This document shows, one piece after another, positions 38,975-46,662 of a DNA stretch of 64,000 nucleotides. Within the stretch, counting starts at the first letter, position 1. The number at the start of each line of letters is the position of its first letter. Origin of the DNA: Actinocatenispora comari (GTDB lineage: Bacteria > Actinomycetota > Actinomycetes > Mycobacteriales > Micromonosporaceae). Under the pieces are notes generated by a model that saw only the letters and a program-made list of their open reading frames with translations, ran no database searches and was not told the DNA's origin. Made by a program: the position numbers and the translations under genes. The stretch spans positions 63,025 to 127,024 of the forward strand of contig NZ_BOPO01000007.1 of NCBI RefSeq assembly GCF_017312725.1. The letters are read 5' to 3'.

Positions 38975-39772
38975 TCAGCGGTTGCGGAGGTAGGTGGCGG
39001 TGGGGTCGTCGGCGGGGTAGAAGGACTCGATGGCGAGTTCGGCGACGGTGACGTCGAGCGGGGTGCCGAAGACCGCGGTGGTGGAGAAGAAGGACAGCTC
39101 GACGTCGCGGTAGCGGTAGCGCAGCGGGACGACGACGCTGCCCGGCCCGGCCATGTCGATCTCCGGTTCCGGGTCGGCGCAGGGGTAGTCGGCGAGTTCG
39201 CGGTACAGCTCGGCGAGGGCGACGTCGGCGGTGGCCTCGGCCTGGTGCCGGAGCCGGCCGAGCAGGTGGGCGCGCCACTGGCCGAGGTTCGCGATGCGCG
39301 GCGCCATCCCGTCCGGGTGCAGCGTGAGCCGCAGCGCGTTGGCGGGCGGTTCCAGCAGGTGCGCGGCGACGCCGTCGGTGAAGATCTCGATCGCCGGGTT
39401 GGCGTCGATCAGCGTCCAGGTCCGGTCGACGACGACCGCCGGGTACGGCCGGTGTCCGGCCAGCACCTGCCGCAGCGCCGAGCACACCGAACCGAGGTCC
39501 GGCGAGTTCAGGTCGTGCTCCGGGTACGCGGGGGCGTAGCCGCCGGCGAGCAGCAGCGCGTTGCGCTCGCGCAGCGGTACCTCCAGCCGTTCGGCCAGTT
39601 TGAGGATCATCTGGCTGGTCGGCCGGGACCGGCCGGTCTCCACGTAGCTGAGGTGGCGGGTCGAGACGTCGGCGGACAGCGACAGTTCCAGCTGGCTGAG
39701 CCGGCGGCGTTGCCGCCACTCGCGCAGCAGGCTGCCGACCGGCGCCGGCCGGTCTAGGACGTTCGTGGTCAT
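38975..39772 (-). CDS. XRE regulator with MmyB-like ligand-binding domain
   Basis: 265 aa. The N-terminal helix-turn-helix reads LLREWRQRRRLSQLELSLSADVSTRHLSYVETGRSRPT. A PAS-like MmyB domain follows, with LLAGGYAPAYPEHDL, VVVDRTWTLIDANPAI, and a C-terminal LRYRYRDVELSFFSTTAVFGTPLDVTVAELAIESFYPAD. ATG 39772 has TACCGT 7 nt upstream on the minus strand, so it is probably leaderless. It is divergent from an alpha/beta hydrolase with a perfect palindrome between them, the usual arrangement for a local repressor of this family. Confidence 0.88.
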   Translation of the reverse strand: MTTNVLDRPAPVGSLLREWRQRRRLSQLELSLSADVSTRHLSYVETGRSRPTSQMILKLAERLEVPLRERNALLLAGGYAPAYPEHDLNSPDLGSVCSALRQVLAGHRPYPAVVVDRTWTLIDANPAIEIFTDGVAAHLLEPPANALRLTLHPDGMAPRIANLGQWRAHLLGRLRHQAEATADVALAELYRELADYPCADPEPEIDMAGPGSVVVPLRYRYRDVELSFFSTTAVFGTPLDVTVAELAIESFYPADDPTATYLRNR

Positions 39773-39890
39773 GGCCGCCACGGTAGGCGAGGCGTCGTCG
39801 CGCCCGCCATGTCCGCGGAGATCGACGGCTCGCGTCGCAGCGCATCGCCACGCCGTGCCGGAGCGATGCGAGCGGTGGTGGCGCGGGGAC

Positions 39891-39907
39891 ATGACCTCGG
39901 AGGTCAT
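39891..39907. promoter_or_regulatory. Likely operator of the MmyB-type regulator
   Basis: ATGACCTC-G-GAGGTCAT, a perfect 8-bp inverted repeat with a single central base, in the 215-bp divergent region and 80 bp before the hydrolase start. Confidence 0.6.
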
Positions 39908-39987
39908 CGACGTCATGCGGCGGCTCGACCACAGTGGTGGCAGCACCGAGCCGGAACCACCGGCCGGTCCGATCCGAGGAGTACGAG

Positions 39988-40809
39988 ATGGCTTCCGTGA
40001 CCGCCACCGACGGCACCCGCCTCGCCTACGAGGAGTACGGCGTGGGCGCGCCGATCGTGTTCATCGCCGGCTGGTCGCTGTCGGCCGACATGTGGGAGCA
40101 CCAGGTGCCGCGGTTCGTCGCCGAGGGGTACCGCTGCGTCATGCTGGATCGCCGCGGCCACGCCCGGTCCGAGCGGCCGTCCGGCGGGTACGACCTGGAC
40201 ACGCTCTCCGACGACATCCACAGCCTGCTCACCGAGCTGGATCTGCGGGACGTGACGATCGTCGGGCACTCGTTCGGCGGTGTCGAGGTGGCGCACTACC
40301 TGGCCCGGCACGGCTCGGACCGGATCGCCCGGGCGGTGTTGCTGGCCGCCTGCCTGCCGTCGCTGAAGCGCAGCGCCGCGAACCCGGAGGGGGTTCCGCC
40401 GGAGGCGGTCGAGCTGACCATGGCGGAGCTGCGGGCCGACCGGCCGAAGTGGCTGTCCAAGAGCGCGCAGGCGTACTTCGCGACGCACCTGTTCAACGAC
40501 GTGTCGACGGCGTTGATCGACGACACGATCCGGCAGTGCCTGAACGTGGCGCCGATGGCGGCGTTCGCGGTCCAGGAGGAGTGCCTGAACGCGGCGCACG
40601 AGGACACCCTGCCGAACATCGACGTGCCGGTACTGGTGCTGCACGGCGCGGCGGACACGTCGGCGCCGGTGCACTTCACCGGTCGGCGCACCGCCGCGGC
40701 GATCCCCGGCTGCGTCTACCACGAGTACCCGACCGCCGGCCACGGCCTCTACGTCACGCACGCGGACGTCGTGAACACCGACATCCTCGACTTCGTCAAG
40801 GCCTCCTGA
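39988..40809 (+). CDS. Alpha/beta hydrolase (perhydrolase/esterase-like)
   Basis: 273 aa. FIAGWSLSADMWEHQ (oxyanion region), DRRGHARSERP, nucleophile elbow GHSFGG, Asp in LVLHGAADTSAPV and His in PTAGHGLYVTHAD form the expected layout. It resembles the bacterial non-haem chloroperoxidase/aryl esterase group. GAGGAGTACGAG gives the Shine-Dalgarno. It is divergently arranged with the MmyB-type regulator, which probably controls it, and is followed by a DUF1330 gene. Confidence 0.85.
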   Translation: MASVTATDGTRLAYEEYGVGAPIVFIAGWSLSADMWEHQVPRFVAEGYRCVMLDRRGHARSERPSGGYDLDTLSDDIHSLLTELDLRDVTIVGHSFGGVEVAHYLARHGSDRIARAVLLAACLPSLKRSAANPEGVPPEAVELTMAELRADRPKWLSKSAQAYFATHLFNDVSTALIDDTIRQCLNVAPMAAFAVQEECLNAAHEDTLPNIDVPVLVLHGAADTSAPVHFTGRRTAAAIPGCVYHEYPTAGHGLYVTHADVVNTDILDFVKAS

Positions 40810-40817
40810 CCCGCCGC

Positions 40818-40900
40818 ACCTCGAGCACCGGTCGTATCTCGAGCACCCGGCCTCTCTCGAGCACTGGTCCTACTTCGAGGACCGGTCCTCTCTCGAACGA
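40818..40900. repeat. 18-bp tandem repeat, about 4.6 copies
   Basis: Units start at 40818, 40836, 40854, 40872 and 40890 (core CTCGAGCACCGGTC, diverging). They lie directly behind the hydrolase stop and end at the Shine-Dalgarno of the DUF1330 gene. Confidence 0.75.
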
Positions 40901-40912
40901 AGGAGCACGATC

Positions 40913-41257
40913 ATGACCGGCTACGTGCTGGCCCGGCTGAACACTCCGGGGAAACTGCAGCCCGAGGTGTTCGAGTACCTGGAGCGCATCCAGGGCACGC
41001 TCGACCCGTACGGCGGGCGGTTCCTGATCCATGGCGGCAGGGCCGAGGTGAAGGAGGGCGGCTGGTCCGGCGACGTGATCCTGCTCGGTTTCCCGACCGC
41101 GCAGCACGCCCGCGACTGGTACGACTCCCCGGCGTACCAGCAGATCAAGCACCTGCGCAGCGACCACATCGGCGGTGACGTCCTGATCATCGAGGGCGAA
41201 CCGGCCGACCACGACTCCGCCGCCATGGCCGCGGCCCTCCGCGCCGCCCGCTCCTGA
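40913..41257 (+). CDS. DUF1330 / dimeric alpha-beta barrel protein
   Basis: 114 aa. GYVLARLNTPGKLQPEVFEYLERIQGTLDPYGGRFLIHGG, the VILLGFPTAQHARDWYDSPAYQQI stretch and ADHDSA near the end fit DUF1330, a dimeric alpha+beta barrel family of unknown enzymatic role. ATG 40913 follows GAAGGAG. It is probably co-transcribed with the preceding hydrolase. Confidence 0.8.
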   Translation: MTGYVLARLNTPGKLQPEVFEYLERIQGTLDPYGGRFLIHGGRAEVKEGGWSGDVILLGFPTAQHARDWYDSPAYQQIKHLRSDHIGGDVLIIEGEPADHDSAAMAAALRAARS

Positions 41258-41285
41258 GCGGCAGCCGCGACATCCGACCCGGTCA

Positions 41286-41364
41286 GCACGGCCAACATCC
41301 GGCCCGGCCAACATCCGGCCCGGCCAACATCCGGCCCTGCCAAGCTCCGGCCCGGCGACATCCG
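41286..41364. repeat. 16-bp tandem repeat, five copies
   Basis: Units at 41286, 41302, 41318, 41334 and 41350 (GCCCGGCCAACATCCG and variants), behind the DUF1330 stop. 16 bp is not a codon multiple. Confidence 0.8.
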
Positions 41365-41530
41365 GCCCGGTCGTCATGGCCGACATGCGGTCCGGTCGTC
41401 ACGGCCGGGGCGAGTGTGGTTGTCCGCAGTGCCCTTCGGTGGTGTTCCGCGCCTGGCCGGCGGTTTGCCGCAGTGACTCTGGGTTCGTCGGCTTCTAGCG
41501 TCGTTCGGGTCGGACGAGATCGAGGGGACC

Positions 41531-43069
41531 ATGACGACGAACACCATCACCCGGATGACCAGCGGATGGCCGATGCTCGCGGTCGGCGGCGCGCTGTCGC
41601 TGTTCGCGCTGCACGCGACGGGGGATCTGGCCCCGGCCGCGTGGCTGTACGGGATCGCGCTGATCCGGTTCTGCCGCACCGTACGGGTTCGCCGGGCCGT
41701 GCTCGGGGTGGCCGCGGTGACCGCGCTGGACGCCGCCTACTGGATGTACCAGGCCGACCTCGCCGCCTCGCCGGTCGTGCTGCTGGCGTTGGCGTTCGTG
41801 CCGCCGCTGACCGCGCCGTTCGTCGCCGACCGGCTGCTCGCCCGCCGGTTGCCGCCGCTGGCGGGGACCCTGGTGTATCCGGCGACGAAGGTGGCCTGCG
41901 AGTTCCTGGTCGCGTCGGTCACGCCGCTGGGCACGCTGTTCGGCGTGCTCGGCACCACCCAGCATGCGAACCTGCCGCTGCTGCAACTCGCCAGCGTCAC
42001 CGGGGTGTACGGGATCAGCTTCGTCGTCGCCTGGGCGGCCCCGGTGGCGAACCTGCTGCTCGAACGGCGCGGACCGCGGCCGGTCGTGGCGTACTCGGCG
42101 GTCCTGGCGGTGGTGCTCGGCGCCGGTGCGGTACGCCTCGCGTACGCCCCGGTCGACGGGCCCACCGTCCGGGTCGCCGGGGTCACCGCGTCGCGTGACG
42201 CGGTCGCCCGGCTCGGTGACCGGATCCGCCGGTACGACTCGGTGTCGGAGATGCTCGCCGAGGACCCGGCCACGATGCGAACGGCCTTCGAACCTGTCAA
42301 CGCCGACCTGCTGGCGGCGACGGCGCGCGAGGCGCGGGCCGGTGCCCGGATCGTGGTCTGGCCGGAGTCCGGGGCGCTGGCGGTCGACGACGGGGCCGGT
42401 CCGCTGCTCGACCGGGTCCGCCGGGTCGCCGTCAGCCATCGGGTGTACGTGCAGGTCGGCCTCACGACCTACTTCGCGGCGGCCCCGCAGGTGCGCAACC
42501 AGACGGTGTTGATCACCCCGACCGGGGGCACGGCCTGGACCTACGACAAGAGCCACCCGGTGCCGGTGCTGGAGCCGTACCGGGCGGGGCCGGGGGTGCT
42601 GCCGACCACGGACACGAGGTACGGCCGGTTGTCCAGCCTGATCTGCTACGACGCCGACTTCCCCGACCTGGCCAGGCAGGGTGGCCGGGACGGTGTGGAC
42701 ATCATGCTGATCTCGGCGAACACCTGGGCGGGCATCAAGCGGTTGCACGCGGAGAACGCGATCTTCCGCGCCGTGGAGAACGGGTACACCATCGTCCGGC
42801 AGGCCAGCCGGGGCCAGGCGAACATCGTCGATCGGCAGGGACACACCCTTGCCCTGGACGACTACTTCGACGCCGACCAGCAGACGGTCGTCGCGTCCGT
42901 GCCCGTCTCCGGTGTCCGCACCGTGTACGGGACGGTCGGTGACCTGTTCGCCTGGCTCGCCGTCGTCGTCGCGCTGGGTCTGCCGGTGTTCGCCGTGGCG
43001 CGGCGGCGCCGGGCGGGCCGGGGGCGACACGCCACCGCGGCCGGCTCGGCGGCGGTCGTACACCTCTGA
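41531..43069 (+). CDS. Apolipoprotein N-acyltransferase-like carbon-nitrogen hydrolase
   Basis: 512 aa. An N-terminal half with about six membrane helices, then a nitrilase-fold domain, then one last helix: the layout of Lnt. The catalytic triad is visible as Glu in VVWPESG, Lys in TYDKSHPVPVLEPY and Cys in LICYDADFPDL. Lnt proteins N-acylate lipoproteins on the outer face of the membrane; some actinobacterial paralogues act on other substrates, so the symbol is withheld. GAGGGGACC precedes the ATG. It is convergent with the small membrane protein, with a strong bidirectional terminator between. Confidence 0.8.
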   Translation: MTTNTITRMTSGWPMLAVGGALSLFALHATGDLAPAAWLYGIALIRFCRTVRVRRAVLGVAAVTALDAAYWMYQADLAASPVVLLALAFVPPLTAPFVADRLLARRLPPLAGTLVYPATKVACEFLVASVTPLGTLFGVLGTTQHANLPLLQLASVTGVYGISFVVAWAAPVANLLLERRGPRPVVAYSAVLAVVLGAGAVRLAYAPVDGPTVRVAGVTASRDAVARLGDRIRRYDSVSEMLAEDPATMRTAFEPVNADLLAATAREARAGARIVVWPESGALAVDDGAGPLLDRVRRVAVSHRVYVQVGLTTYFAAAPQVRNQTVLITPTGGTAWTYDKSHPVPVLEPYRAGPGVLPTTDTRYGRLSSLICYDADFPDLARQGGRDGVDIMLISANTWAGIKRLHAENAIFRAVENGYTIVRQASRGQANIVDRQGHTLALDDYFDADQQTVVASVPVSGVRTVYGTVGDLFAWLAVVVALGLPVFAVARRRRAGRGRHATAAGSAAVVHL

Positions 43070-43106
43070 TCGGCCGGGGTCGGCCGGAACCGGGGGCCTC
43101 CGAAGA

Positions 43107-43139
43107 CGTCCGCACAGCCACCTGGTGGCTGTGCGGACG
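43107..43139. terminator. Bidirectional hairpin terminator
   Basis: A 16-bp perfect stem (GTCCGCACAGCCACC and its complement plus one flanking pair) around a single central T, placed exactly between the convergent Lnt-like and holin-4-like genes. Confidence 0.75.
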
Positions 43140-43144
43140 CTGCG

Positions 43145-43531
43145 TCAGTCGTCGTTCTTGCCTTCGAGGCGGTCCGGGATCAGCAGGCTGAGCAGGAAGC
43201 TGACGATGGCGACGATCAGCGCGCCCCAGAATCCGGCCCAGAACCCGGAGACGTGGAAGGTGAGTCCGAGCTTGTCCGACAGGTAGCCGGCGAGCAGGAA
43301 CAGCAGCGCGTTGACCACGAGTGAGATCAGGCCGAGGGTCAGGATGTACAGCCCGCAGCCGATCACCTTGATGATGGGTTTGAGCACCGCGTTGATGATC
43401 CCGAAGATCACCGCAACGGCGAGCAGGGAGCCGACCTTGTGCCAGGTCGACCCGGTCAGCGAGATGCCGGGCAGCAGCGTCGACACCCACAGCGCCACGG
43501 CGTTGATGATGATCCTGATCAGTATGCGCAC
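43145..43531 (-). CDS. Small four-helix membrane protein, mycobacterial holin superfamily IV type
   Basis: 128 aa with four hydrophobic helices. The N-terminal ILIRIIINAVALWVSTLLPGISLTG and the GIINAVLKPIIKVI, TLGLISLVVNALLFLLAGYL motifs match the widespread Phage_holin_4_2 family. Despite the name these are mostly chromosomal housekeeping membrane proteins; no phage genes surround it. ATG 43531. Confidence 0.8.
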   Translation of the reverse strand: MRILIRIIINAVALWVSTLLPGISLTGSTWHKVGSLLAVAVIFGIINAVLKPIIKVIGCGLYILTLGLISLVVNALLFLLAGYLSDKLGLTFHVSGFWAGFWGALIVAIVSFLLSLLIPDRLEGKNDD

Positions 43532-43752
43532 GTCCTGATCGTCGCATGCCGCGACCAGCGTCGCCGGACAACCGTGTGGCGTCCGTCATACCGGCCGCCG
43601 GAATCATCGTCCGGCCCGGGCCGTTGTGATGAGCGGTCGGTGTGGTTCGAGTCCCCGGGCCTCACCTATTGCCTTCGCGGAATACCGCACCTTCGGGTGG
43701 CTGGAGCCCCGTTGTGCCACTCGCCGAGAGGCGACCGCCATGCCGACCACCC

Positions 43753-43786
43753 AGGCCGCCCCGGTCCACCAGGACCGGGGCGGCCT
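43753..43786 (+). terminator. Strong hairpin in the 340-bp gap
   Basis: A perfect 15-bp stem with loop ACCA followed by TTG. It lies in the 43532-43871 gap, which holds no gene I can support. An ATG at 43740 opens just ahead of the stem, so either a terminator or an attenuator ahead of the GNAT gene is possible. Confidence 0.55.
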
Positions 43787-43871
43787 TGTGTCGGCGGGCC
43801 GGTGTCCGGGTGGCCTCGTGCCCGGCGCAATGTCGGTTGTCGGCGGTGCGTGCGGCAGGCACGATGGGGCG

Positions 43872-44381
43872 GTGCTGGAGGTACGGGTACTGACCGGGGA
43901 CGACTGGCCGCAGTGGCGCGAGGTCCGGCTCGCCGCGCTGTCCGAGGCGCCGTACGCGTACGGCTCCACCTACGCCGACTGGGTCGACGCGGACGAGCGG
44001 CAGTGGCGTGACCGGCTCGACGGCCCCGGCTTCCACAACGTGCTGGTGCTGCTCGACGGTGCACCGGCGGGCATCGCCACCGGCATCCCGAGCGGGGAGC
44101 CCGGCGTCGCCGAGCTGATCTCGATGTACGTCTGCCCGGCCGCCCGTGGTCACGGCGTCGGCGACCGGCTGATCGACGAGGTCGCCGCCGCGGCGGCCGC
44201 GGCCGGCGCGCACACCCTGCGGCTCAACGTGACGCAGGGCAACGCGCACGCCGGGAACCTGTACGCGCGCAACGGTTTCCACGACGTCACCCCGAACCCC
44301 GATCCGGGCCGGAACGGCGTCCAGTACGAACGCACGATGGTGCGCCGGCTCGACCGGGCGCCCCGTTCGACCCTGGCCTGA
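43872..44381 (+). CDS. GNAT family N-acetyltransferase
   Basis: 169 aa from GTG 43872. EVRVLTGDDWPQWREVRLAAL, the central ELISMYVCPAARGHGVGDRLIDEV (acetyl-CoA motif A with the RGHGVG loop) and LNVTQGNAHAGNLYARNGF (motif B) identify the family. The frame is open further upstream but crosses the hairpin at 43753. CACGAT 7-8 nt before the GTG resembles the leaderless -10 spacing. Substrate unknown. Confidence 0.85.
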   Translation: MLEVRVLTGDDWPQWREVRLAALSEAPYAYGSTYADWVDADERQWRDRLDGPGFHNVLVLLDGAPAGIATGIPSGEPGVAELISMYVCPAARGHGVGDRLIDEVAAAAAAAGAHTLRLNVTQGNAHAGNLYARNGFHDVTPNPDPGRNGVQYERTMVRRLDRAPRSTLA

Positions 44382-44417
44382 CCGCCAGCACGCCGCGCCA
44401 CCGCCGGCGCGGCCGGT

Positions 44418-44969
44418 TCAGCCGGCCGGGTGCAGGGCGCGGAGAGCGGCGGACACCAGGGCGGCGCGGGTGACCGGGGACAGTTCCGCGGTACCGAGGT
44501 CGGTGACGGCGGCGAGCGTGCCGTGCTTGGCCGCGGCGTACGCGGCGTGGGCCCGCAGCCGCGCGTCCGCGTCGCCGGGTGGCGGAACCAGCGCCGCGGT
44601 GAGCGCCTCGTTGATGTCCCGGGACCGGTCGAGCAACCGTTCGCGCTGTGCCGCCTGTACCGACGGGTCGCCGTCGAGCATGCCGGCCATCGCGGACAGT
44701 TCGGCGGTCAGGTCGACCACCCGGCCCAGCAACTGCTCGGCGGTCAGCTCGGGTGCCTGCGTCACCAGCTCGTCGAAGCGCCGGGTCGGCGCGTCGAGCA
44801 GCGCCGCGAGGATCTCGTTCTTCGATCGGAAGTGGTGGTAGAGGGCGGCCTTGCTGGTGCCGAGCCGGCCGGCGAGGTCGGCCACCGAGGTGCCGGCGAA
44901 TCCGCGCTCGGTGAACAGCTCCAGCGCGCTGTCGAGGATGCGCTGCCGGGTCTGCGCCGCGTCCGCCAT
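44418..44969 (-). CDS. TetR family regulator
   Basis: 183 aa. The N-terminal helix-turn-helix is QRILDSALELFTERGFAGTSVADLAGRLGTSKAALYHHFRSKNEIL, a textbook TetR domain; the ligand domain is unremarkable. It is divergent from a SnoaL-like gene with a composite palindromic operator between, so it very likely represses itself and that gene. Confidence 0.92.
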   Translation of the reverse strand: MADAAQTRQRILDSALELFTERGFAGTSVADLAGRLGTSKAALYHHFRSKNEILAALLDAPTRRFDELVTQAPELTAEQLLGRVVDLTAELSAMAGMLDGDPSVQAAQRERLLDRSRDINEALTAALVPPPGDADARLRAHAAYAAAKHGTLAAVTDLGTAELSPVTRAALVSAALRALHPAG

Positions 44970-44988
44970 GCCGGGCAGCCTACTTGAC

Positions 44989-45040
44989 GACCGTTCGGTA
45001 GGTCCGGCAGAGTAGGCGACCTACCGAACGGTCGGTAGGT
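44989..45040. promoter_or_regulatory. Composite TetR operator
   Basis: GACCGTTCGGTAGGTC (44989-45004) is the exact reverse complement of 45018-45033. The right half is also part of ACCTACCG-N6-CGGTAGGT (45019-45040). Nested palindromes like this suggest two repressor dimers between the divergent starts. Confidence 0.75.
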
Positions 45041-45060
45041 AAGCATCGGAGGCGCACGAC

Positions 45061-45405
45061 ATGGACCGGGACGAGATGATCGGGCTCGCCCGCCGGATGT
45101 ACGCGGCGGCGAACCAGCACGACCTGGCAGCGGTGGACGAGATCTTCGCGGCGGACTTCCGCGGGGTCGGCATCACCGGGCCCGACCAGGTGAAACGGGC
45201 CTGGTCCGCGATGATCGAGCGGTGCCCGGACTTCCACGTCGAGCTGGTGGACGCGCTGGTGGACGGGGACCGGATGGCACTGCGCGCCACCGTCACCGGC
45301 GCCGAACTCGCCACCGGTACCGACGGCTACCTCACCGAATGGGTCCGCGTCGCCGACGGCAGGATCGCCGACCTCTGGGGCGTCACCAACGTCGCCCTCC
45401 GCTGA
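45061..45405 (+). CDS. SnoaL-like / NTF2-fold protein
   Basis: 114 aa. ARRMYAAANQHDLAAVDEIFAADFRGVGITGPDQVKRAW and the terminal YLTEWVRVADGRIADLWGVTN are typical of the SnoaL-like ester cyclase/NTF2 fold. GGAGG lies 8 nt before the ATG. Substrate unknown; probably regulated by the adjacent TetR protein. Confidence 0.85.
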   Translation: MDRDEMIGLARRMYAAANQHDLAAVDEIFAADFRGVGITGPDQVKRAWSAMIERCPDFHVELVDALVDGDRMALRATVTGAELATGTDGYLTEWVRVADGRIADLWGVTNVALR

Positions 45406-45452
45406 TCTGCCGCAGCGGTAGCGACCGACCTGTCGCGGCGGCGACGACACGG

Positions 45453-45520
45453 GCCGGCACCGTGGAACTGGCCGGCACCGTGGAACTGGCCGGCACCGCG
45501 GAACTGGCCGGCACCGTGCT
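45453..45520. repeat. 18-bp tandem repeat, nearly four copies
   Basis: Units GCCGGCACCGTGGAACTG at 45453, 45471 and 45489 with a partial fourth at 45507. They lie between the SnoaL-like stop and the bidirectional terminator. Confidence 0.85.
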
Positions 45521-45547
45521 GCCGGGCCGGCGGCGGCCGCGGACATG

Positions 45548-45584
45548 CGACGGGCCGGTCACCGCAGCGGTGACCGGCCCGTCG
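45548..45584. terminator. Bidirectional hairpin terminator
   Basis: A perfect 16-bp stem (GACGGGCCGGTCACCG and complement, loop CAG), extended by one C-G pair, between the convergent SnoaL-like and korB genes. Confidence 0.75.
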
Positions 45585-45597
45585 TTCGTCCGTCGGA

Positions 45598-46662
45598 TCA
45601 GACGATGGCCCAGGTGTCGCCGGAGTAGAGCAGCGAGTCGAGCTCGTCGTCCAGGCTCTTCCCGGTACGGGCCGCGTCCAGCTGGCCGCGCACGATCTCG
45701 TCGTACGACGGGCGGGGCACGTCACGCAGCACGCCCATCGGCGTGTGCAGCAGGTTCTCGCCGGGCAGCCGGGACAGCGCGAACGCGTACGACGGGTCGG
45801 GGTCGTGCGCGTCGTGCACCACGATGTCGGCCGGGTCGACCTCGGCGGTCTTCGCCACCGCGAGGCCGAAGCCGCGGCGCACCACGCAGTGCGCCCCGTC
45901 CGGCCCGAACGTGATCGGCTCGCCGTGCTCGACCCGGACCACCGCCTCGTCCCGGGTCTCCGGGTTCTTCAGCACCTCGAAGGCGTCGTCGTTGAAGATC
46001 GGGCAGTTCTGGTAGATCTCGATGAACGCGCTGCCCTGGTGCTCGGCCGCCGCGGACAGCACCGAGGTGAGGTGCTTGCGGTCGGAGTCGAGGGTGCGGG
46101 CGACGAACGACGCCTCCGCGCCGAGCGCCAGCGACACCGGGTTGAACGGTGCGTCGGCCGAGCCGACCGGCGTCGACTTGGTGACCTTGCCCAGCTCCGA
46201 GGTCGGCGAGTACTGCCCCTTGGTCAGGCCGTAGATCCGGTTGTTGAACAGCAGGATCTTGATGTTGACGTTGCGCCGCAGGGCGTGGATCAGGTGGTTG
46301 CCGCCGATCGAGAGGGCGTCGCCGTCACCGGTGATCATCCACACCGACAGGTCGGGCCGGGTGGTGGCGAGGCCGCTCGCGATCGCCGGCGCCCGACCGT
46401 GGATCGAGTGCATCCCGTAGGTGTTCAGGTAGTACGGGAAGCGGGACGAGCAGCCGATGCCGGAGACCACGACGGTGTTCTCCTGCCGGATGCCCAGCGT
46501 CGGCAGGAAGCTCTGGAACGCGGCCAGGATCGCGTAGTCACCGCAGCCCGGGCACCAGCGCACCTCCTGGTCGCTCTTGAACTGCTTCATGGTCTGCTTG
46601 CCCTCGGCCTTGGGCACCAGGTCCAGGGCGCGGCGGCCGTTCGGGGACACGGGCTCAGACAT
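45598..46662 (-). CDS. korB: 2-oxoacid:ferredoxin oxidoreductase, beta subunit
   Basis: 354 aa thiamine-diphosphate subunit. RWCPGCGDYAIL near the N-terminus carries cluster/TPP-domain Cys residues, with a further Cys in GIGCSSRFPYYL. The TPP motif is GDGDALSIGGNHLIHALRRN...NNRIYGLTKGQYSPTS. This is the KorB (2-oxoglutarate ferredoxin oxidoreductase) form found in actinobacteria. Its start overlaps the korA stop by 8 nt. Cytoplasmic; decarboxylates 2-oxoglutarate to succinyl-CoA and reduces ferredoxin. Confidence 0.92.
   Translation of the reverse strand: MSEPVSPNGRRALDLVPKAEGKQTMKQFKSDQEVRWCPGCGDYAILAAFQSFLPTLGIRQENTVVVSGIGCSSRFPYYLNTYGMHSIHGRAPAIASGLATTRPDLSVWMITGDGDALSIGGNHLIHALRRNVNIKILLFNNRIYGLTKGQYSPTSELGKVTKSTPVGSADAPFNPVSLALGAEASFVARTLDSDRKHLTSVLSAAAEHQGSAFIEIYQNCPIFNDDAFEVLKNPETRDEAVVRVEHGEPITFGPDGAHCVVRRGFGLAVAKTAEVDPADIVVHDAHDPDPSYAFALSRLPGENLLHTPMGVLRDVPRPSYDEIVRGQLDAARTGKSLDDELDSLLYSGDTWAIV

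Noticed and set aside
43145..43531. Prophage, suggested by the holin-type name
   Set aside because: The family is a common chromosomal membrane protein and no other phage genes, integrase or att sites are nearby.
43640..43680. tRNA-like TTCGAGTCC stretch (possible T-arm)
   Set aside because: The T-stem has a mismatch and no matching acceptor, D or anticodon arms lie upstream at the right distance.
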